Part shown: positions 60,386 to 64,000 of the stretch, piece by piece | How the letters are laid out: the number at the start of each line of letters is the position of its first letter | How positions within the stretch are numbered: the first letter of the stretch is position 1 | DNA from: Nocardia jinanensis | Lineage (GTDB): Bacteria > Actinomycetota > Actinomycetes > Mycobacteriales > Mycobacteriaceae | Assembly: GCF_014645735.1 (NCBI RefSeq) | Contig: NZ_BMMH01000002.1 | Span: 372,001 to 436,000, forward strand | Length of the DNA: 64,000 bases | Direction of reading: 5' to 3' | Translations under genes and position numbers: made by a program | The notes under the pieces: model-generated | What the model was told of the DNA's origin: nothing | Database searches by the model: none | The model's input: the letters and a program-made list of their open reading frames with translations, nothing else

Positions 60386-61498
60386 ATGACGGCAAATGCC
60401 GCCACCCACGATGTTCCTGCCGACCGGATCGAGGTCCCCGCGGCTCCGGCACGCACCCCGCGGCACAGTGATTATGCGGTGCTGTTGCGGCGCGTTCGCG
60501 ACGCGGGCCTGCTGGACCGGCGTCCTTGGTACTACGTCTGGAAGGGTGGTGCCGTCCTGCTGGCCCTGGCGGCCGGGTGGACGGCGTTCGTACTGATCGG
60601 CGACTCGTGGTGGCAGCTCGCCACCGCCGCGTTCCTGGCCGCGGTCTTCGCCCAGTTCGCGTTCCTCGGCCACGACGCCGGCCACCGGCAGATCGCCGGC
60701 AGCCGGCGCGCCGACTTTCTGCTGGGCCTGCTCTTCGGGAACCTCGCCATCGGAGTGAGCATCGGCTGGTGGACGAGCAATCACAACCGGCATCACGCAC
60801 ATCCCAATACCGAGGATGCCGATCCCGACATCATGGGAGTGCTGGCGCATTCGAGTGCCCGGGCGCGTGCGGGCCGCGGACTGCGCAAGCTCGTCTTCCG
60901 CTACCAGGGCTGGCTGTTCTTCCCCATGCTGCTCCTCGAGGGCGCAAGTCTGCACTTCTCGAGTGTGCGGGCGATCGTACGGGGCGATATCTCCCGCCGG
61001 GGCGTCGAGGCGGCAACGCTCATCGCACACGCCGCCGGATACCTCGGCATCGTCTTCCTGGTACTGCCCCCGCTGCCCGCCATCGGATTCATCGCCTTAC
61101 AACAGGGCCTGTTCGGCCTCTACATGGGAAGCACGTTCGCGCCCAACCACAAGGGTATGGAGGTGTTCCCGGCCGGCGATTCCACGGACTATCTGCGCCG
61201 CCAGGTTCTCTCCTCACGCAATGTCCGCGGCGGGTTGGTCACCGATACGGCTTTCGGCGGCCTCAACTACCAGATCGAACATCATCTGTTCCCCTCCATG
61301 CCCCGGCCCAACCTGCGCCGGGCCCAGCCGATCGTCGTGCAGTACTGCGCCGAGATCGAAGTGCCCTACTACGAAACCGGTGTGATCAGCTCCTACACCC
61401 AGGCACTGGGGCACCTGCACGCAGTCGGGCAGCACACCAGGCCCGGGGCGGACGACTCGTCGCCGCAAGACCGAATCGGCGCCCACGCCGGACAATAG
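60386..61498 (+). CDS. membrane fatty acid desaturase (DesA3-like delta-9 acyl desaturase type)
   Basis: A 370-residue integral membrane diiron desaturase. The three histidine boxes are HDAGH (96-100), HNRHH (133-137) and QIEHH (about 296-300), and four hydrophobic spans lie around them. The QxxHH third box is the linoleoyl/front-end desaturase style, here without a cytochrome b5 domain, so ferredoxin or a reductase must supply electrons. It puts a double bond into membrane acyl chains. ATG 60386. A small minus-strand ORF converges. Confidence 0.9.
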   Translation: MTANAATHDVPADRIEVPAAPARTPRHSDYAVLLRRVRDAGLLDRRPWYYVWKGGAVLLALAAGWTAFVLIGDSWWQLATAAFLAAVFAQFAFLGHDAGHRQIAGSRRADFLLGLLFGNLAIGVSIGWWTSNHNRHHAHPNTEDADPDIMGVLAHSSARARAGRGLRKLVFRYQGWLFFPMLLLEGASLHFSSVRAIVRGDISRRGVEAATLIAHAAGYLGIVFLVLPPLPAIGFIALQQGLFGLYMGSTFAPNHKGMEVFPAGDSTDYLRRQVLSSRNVRGGLVTDTAFGGLNYQIEHHLFPSMPRPNLRRAQPIVVQYCAEIEVPYYETGVISSYTQALGHLHAVGQHTRPGADDSSPQDRIGAHAGQ

Positions 61499-61504
61499 GC
61501 GAGC

Positions 61505-61639
61505 TCAACTCGGGCCGACGCGGAGCTGGGCGCCGAGTTCCCGGAAGCCCAGCGCGGACGCGACCCGCTGGGATTGCGGAGTACGGGCCAGCCCTTCCCG
61601 AAGAGCATGGACCCTTGTCGCTACCGGGTCCGTTGGCAT
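61505..61639 (-). CDS. possible small ORF or gene-tail remnant (44 aa)
   Basis: A 44-residue frame from ATG 61639: it opens MPTDPVATRVHALREGLART and continues PQSQRVASALGFRELGAQLR to the end. It is strongly helical and codon use is natural, but no ribosome binding site is seen. It may be the C-terminal tail of a lost protein rather than a gene. The rest of 61640-61804 is without a feature. Confidence 0.3.
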   Translation of the reverse strand: MPTDPVATRVHALREGLARTPQSQRVASALGFRELGAQLRVGPS

Positions 61640-61804
61640 GGCCGCAGTCTGCGCCGCTGTCGGCATCCTGGATTCGGAACCCATCGACTCACGGGCGCGA
61701 CCCCGGACACCTCGGGTCCGGCGCAGCCGTCGGGACGGTCGGCAGTGGCGCGGACGGCCGGCGGTGCGTTACGCAGTGCGGCCGGAGGCGTAGGGCGCGG
61801 CGCC

Positions 61805-63037
61805 TTATGCCGCACGCACCCCTGCGAGAACGGGCAGGGCGGTCAGGCCGTGCAGAGCCAGACCCTTTCGGGCGACGGGCGGCCCGGCCTGCGTCAGTTC
61901 CGGGAAAGCACGCAGCAGGGCGGGAAGGGCGATCTGGGCTTCCAGCCGGGCCAGCGGTGCACCCAGGCAGTAGTGCACACCGCCACCGAACGACAACGGC
62001 GGTTCGCCACCGCGGTCCAGACGCAGGCGGTCCGGCTCGGGAAAGACGTCCGGATCGCGGTTGGCCGCGCCCAGCAGAATGACAACGCGCTGTCCGGCCG
62101 ACAGTGCCAAGCCCCCGCTGTGCAGATCCTCCGACGCGGTGCGGGAGGTGAGCAGTTGTACCGGTGAGTCATAGCGCAGCAGCTCCTCGGTGGCCGGACC
62201 GGCCAGCTCGGGGTCGTCCCGCAACAGCGACGCCTGCTCCGGATGTTCGAGCAACGCGACCAGACCGTTGGCGAGCAGTCCGGTGGTCGTTTCGAAACCG
62301 GCGGCGAACAGCAGGGCCGCCATGGTGATCAGTTCGTCGTCGTCCAGGCGCGCACCGTCGGCCGCCGGTACGACCAAGGCCGACAGCAGATCGTCCAGGG
62401 GTTCGCGCCGCCGCTGCGCGGCCAGATCACGCAGGTAGTCACTGATCTCGTCGGCCGCGGCGTCGGCCTTGGCGACGGCCGGGCCGTCCAGCAGATCGAG
62501 CACACCGGCCCAGTCCCGTACCAGCGGCTGGAACCGGAGCCGGTCGGCTTCGGGCACCCCGAGCAACTCACCGATCACGGTGACGGGCAACGGAAACGCG
62601 AACGCGTCGATGAAATCCAGCGGGTCGGTACCCGCCAGATCACCGAGCAGGCGTTCGACGGTCCGGGTGATCGCGCGGCGCAGCCCGGCCACCCGGCGCG
62701 CGGTGAAAGCGCCGGATACCAGTCGGCGCAGCCGGGTGTGATCGGGTGGGTTGCGCACGAGCATGCTGGTGAACATCAGTCGCAGGCCGGGGTGATCACG
62801 CCAGTCCGGAAATCCACTGACGGCGAGGCCGTGTTCCGGACGTTTCAGAAACCGGTGGTCGCGCAACAGTGTGGAGGCGAGCCGGTAACCGCTGACCACG
62901 AGTGTCCGGTCCGGGGTGTGGGCGGCGGGACCGAGCTCGCGTAACTCCCGGTACAGCGGATAGGGATCGGCCTGCCCGGCCGGTGTAGTGAGGGCGGACA
63001 TCAGTCCGCCCACGGTGTTCGCGGTTGTCGTCGTCAT
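61805..63037 (-). CDS. cytochrome P450
   Basis: A 410-residue soluble bacterial P450. The I-helix has [13 protein letters not shown], the ExxR is in [11 protein letters not shown], and the heme loop is [18 protein letters not shown] with the thiolate Cys. The substrate-access parts are of the CYP105/107-like type that hydroxylates secondary metabolites or xenobiotics. ATG 63037 is preferred (GGGGG six bases upstream); GTG 63043 is possible. No ferredoxin gene is adjacent. The ilvD gene lies 96 bp downstream on the same strand side. Confidence 0.92.
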   Translation of the reverse strand: MTTTTANTVGGLMSALTTPAGQADPYPLYRELRELGPAAHTPDRTLVVSGYRLASTLLRDHRFLKRPEHGLAVSGFPDWRDHPGLRLMFTSMLVRNPPDHTRLRRLVSGAFTARRVAGLRRAITRTVERLLGDLAGTDPLDFIDAFAFPLPVTVIGELLGVPEADRLRFQPLVRDWAGVLDLLDGPAVAKADAAADEISDYLRDLAAQRRREPLDDLLSALVVPAADGARLDDDELITMAALLFAAGFETTTGLLANGLVALLEHPEQASLLRDDPELAGPATEELLRYDSPVQLLTSRTASEDLHSGGLALSAGQRVVILLGAANRDPDVFPEPDRLRLDRGGEPPLSFGGGVHYCLGAPLARLEAQIALPALLRAFPELTQAGPPVARKGLALHGLTALPVLAGVRAA

Positions 63038-63133
63038 GGTCACCCCCGGTTCGTGGTGTCTCGGAGCGTCCGCGCCGAGCGTACCCCCGGGGGCGGCGGC
63101 CGGACCGCGGCCGCCGCCGAATCGACTACGGCC

Positions 63134-64000
63134 TCAGTCGCATACGGCCCCGTACGAAGCCGAACCCACGAGCTTCGAATACTTGGCGAGCACCCCGCGC
63201 GTGTACCGGGGCGGCAGCGGAACCCAGCCCTCACCCCGGCGAGTGAGTTCGGCGGGTTCGACCAGCAGGTCCAGCGTTCCCGCACCCACATCGAGACGGA
63301 TCCGGTCGCCGTCGCCGACGAACGCGATCGGTCCCGCATCGACCGCTTCCGGGGCCACATGGCCGACGCACAGACCGGTGGTTCCGCCGGAGAAACGTCC
63401 GTCGGTCAGCAGCAGCACATCTTTGCCGAGACCGGCGCCCTTGATCGCCGCCGTGATGGCGAGCATCTCCCGCATACCGGGGCCGCCCTTGGGTCCCTCG
63501 TACCGGATGACCACCACATCCCCCGCCGATATGGTCCCGTCCTCCAGGGCATCCATCGCGGCCCGCTCGCCGTCGAAAACCCGGGCAGTGCCCTCGAAGA
63601 CATCGGATTCGAAACCGGCGGACTTGACCACGGCGCCACCGGGGGCGAGTGAGCCGTGCAGGATGGTGATCCCGCCGGTCGGGTGGATGGGCGCGGACAG
63701 GGCGCGCACGACCTTGCCGTCCGGGTCCGGCGGCGCGATATCGGCCAGGTTCTCGGCCACCGTCCGGCCGGTGACGGTGAGACAGTCACCGTGTAGCAGT
63801 CCGGCGTCCAGCAGCGCTTTCATCAGCACCGGGACACCACCCACCCGGTCGATATCGGTCATCACGTGCCGGCCGAACGGTTTCACATCGGCCAGATGCG
63901 GGACGCGTCGGCCGACCCGGGCGAAATCGTCCAGACTCAGGGCCACCCCGGCCTCGTGGGCGATCGCCAGCAGGTGCAATACGGCGTTGGTGGACCCACC
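63134..64000 (-). CDS. ilvD: dihydroxy-acid dehydratase, 5' end outside window
   Basis: The C-terminal 288 residues of IlvD/Edd-family dehydratase, which makes the 2-oxo acids of valine and isoleucine synthesis using an Fe-S cluster. The fragment begins [18 protein letters not shown] at the window edge and includes [34 protein letters not shown] and [21 protein letters not shown]. The N-terminal cluster cysteines lie outside. The C-terminal length (long end after PLPPRYTRG) matches the actinobacterial IlvD rather than Edd. Confidence 0.93.
   Translation of the reverse strand, partial: GGSTNAVLHLLAIAHEAGVALSLDDFARVGRRVPHLADVKPFGRHVMTDIDRVGGVPVLMKALLDAGLLHGDCLTVTGRTVAENLADIAPPDPDGKVVRALSAPIHPTGGITILHGSLAPGGAVVKSAGFESDVFEGTARVFDGERAAMDALEDGTISAGDVVVIRYEGPKGGPGMREMLAITAAIKGAGLGKDVLLLTDGRFSGGTTGLCVGHVAPEAVDAGPIAFVGDGDRIRLDVGAGTLDLLVEPAELTRRGEGWVPLPPRYTRGVLAKYSKLVGSASYGAVCD

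Noticed and set aside
60526..62082. 518-codon plus-strand open frame over the desaturase and P450 genes
   Set aside because: The desaturase is read in another frame with all three histidine boxes, and the P450 on the other strand has its heme motif; the long frame is a shadow.
1..64000. tRNA, rRNA, CRISPR array, insertion sequence or prophage
   Set aside because: No cloverleaf-like sequence with CCA-type ends, no regularly spaced repeats, and no transposase, integrase or phage structural protein was seen in any frame.

Overview
The window is a 64 kb piece of a high-GC actinomycete chromosome, most likely Nocardia or a close relative. Codon third positions are almost all G/C, GTG and TTG starts occur, and many neighbouring genes overlap by 4 bases (ATGA or GTGA). 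It carries an actinobacterial SAM-IV riboswitch, a LppU-like lipoprotein, F420/LLM-type oxidoreductases, MHYT and DUF6131 proteins and many SDR/TetR pairs. No rRNA, tRNA, CRISPR array, insertion sequence or prophage was seen. Both edges cut genes: a class V aminotransferase on the left and ilvD on the right.

Layout. (1) 1-5.5 kb, organosulfur block: a SAM-IV riboswitch and PLP aminotransferase, a TauD-type dioxygenase, an intact SsuD-like monooxygenase, and two wrecked genes. One wreck is an ABC-ATPase fragment joined to the tail of an NtaA-type monooxygenase; the other is a second NtaA-type gene with an internal deletion and a frameshift. (2) 5.5-10.2 kb, a run of minus-strand redox genes (aldo/keto reductase, SDR, two nitroreductases, an AhpD-like protein). 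(3) 10.4-13.5 kb, a MarR regulator overlapping an efflux pump that has three extra C-terminal beta-sandwich repeats. (4) 13.5-15.5 kb, small genes: a secreted two-cysteine peptide and a 19-residue methionine-rich micropeptide with a strong ribosome binding site, then a dienelactone hydrolase. (5) 15.6-18.4 kb, a PepSY membrane protein divergent from a two-component system whose sensor has an aspartate-rich outer domain. (6) 18.6-22.7 kb, a flavin monooxygenase and a TetR-controlled efflux pump/SGNH esterase unit. (7) 23.7-26.3 kb, a lipoprotein, a metallo-beta-lactamase-fold protein and a methyltransferase. (8) 26.5-30.3 kb, a catabolic operon (SDR, crotonase, two DapB-like proteins, the first damaged). 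(9) 30.6-34.7 kb, a NmrA-like protein, an acetyltransferase, a small ORF behind repeats like those of block 5, an MHYT sensor and an SDR-like protein. (10) 35.4-39.3 kb, an oxidoreductase plus ECF sigma factor, a TetR and small membrane proteins. (11) 39.5-46.2 kb, an SDR, a TetR/epimerase pair and a MetQ-MetQ-MetN-MetI methionine importer. (12) 46.3-48.4 kb, a TetR/SDR pair sitting between the broken end of a P450 gene and a broken crotonyl-CoA reductase gene. (13) 48.5-54.1 kb, a methyltransferase and a stress-type signalling set (anti-sigma kinase, STAS antagonist, response regulator, CHASE3 histidine kinase, receiver-PP2C phosphatase). (14) 54.4-64 kb, LLM oxidoreductases, a carbonic anhydrase, a DUF5995 protein, a GlxA-type regulator with a cupin, a fatty acid desaturase, a P450 and ilvD.

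How it fits together. Sulfur and methionine supply recur (riboswitch, sulfonate enzymes, methionine importer). The rest is mostly regulator/enzyme pairs, several with a readable operator. Two operator families occur at two distant sites each: a 25-bp TetR-type site at 33.9 and 37.6 kb, and CTGAA repeats at 16.0 and 32.2 kb. These tie otherwise separate genes into candidate small regulons. Gene decay is unusually frequent, with about nine remnants.
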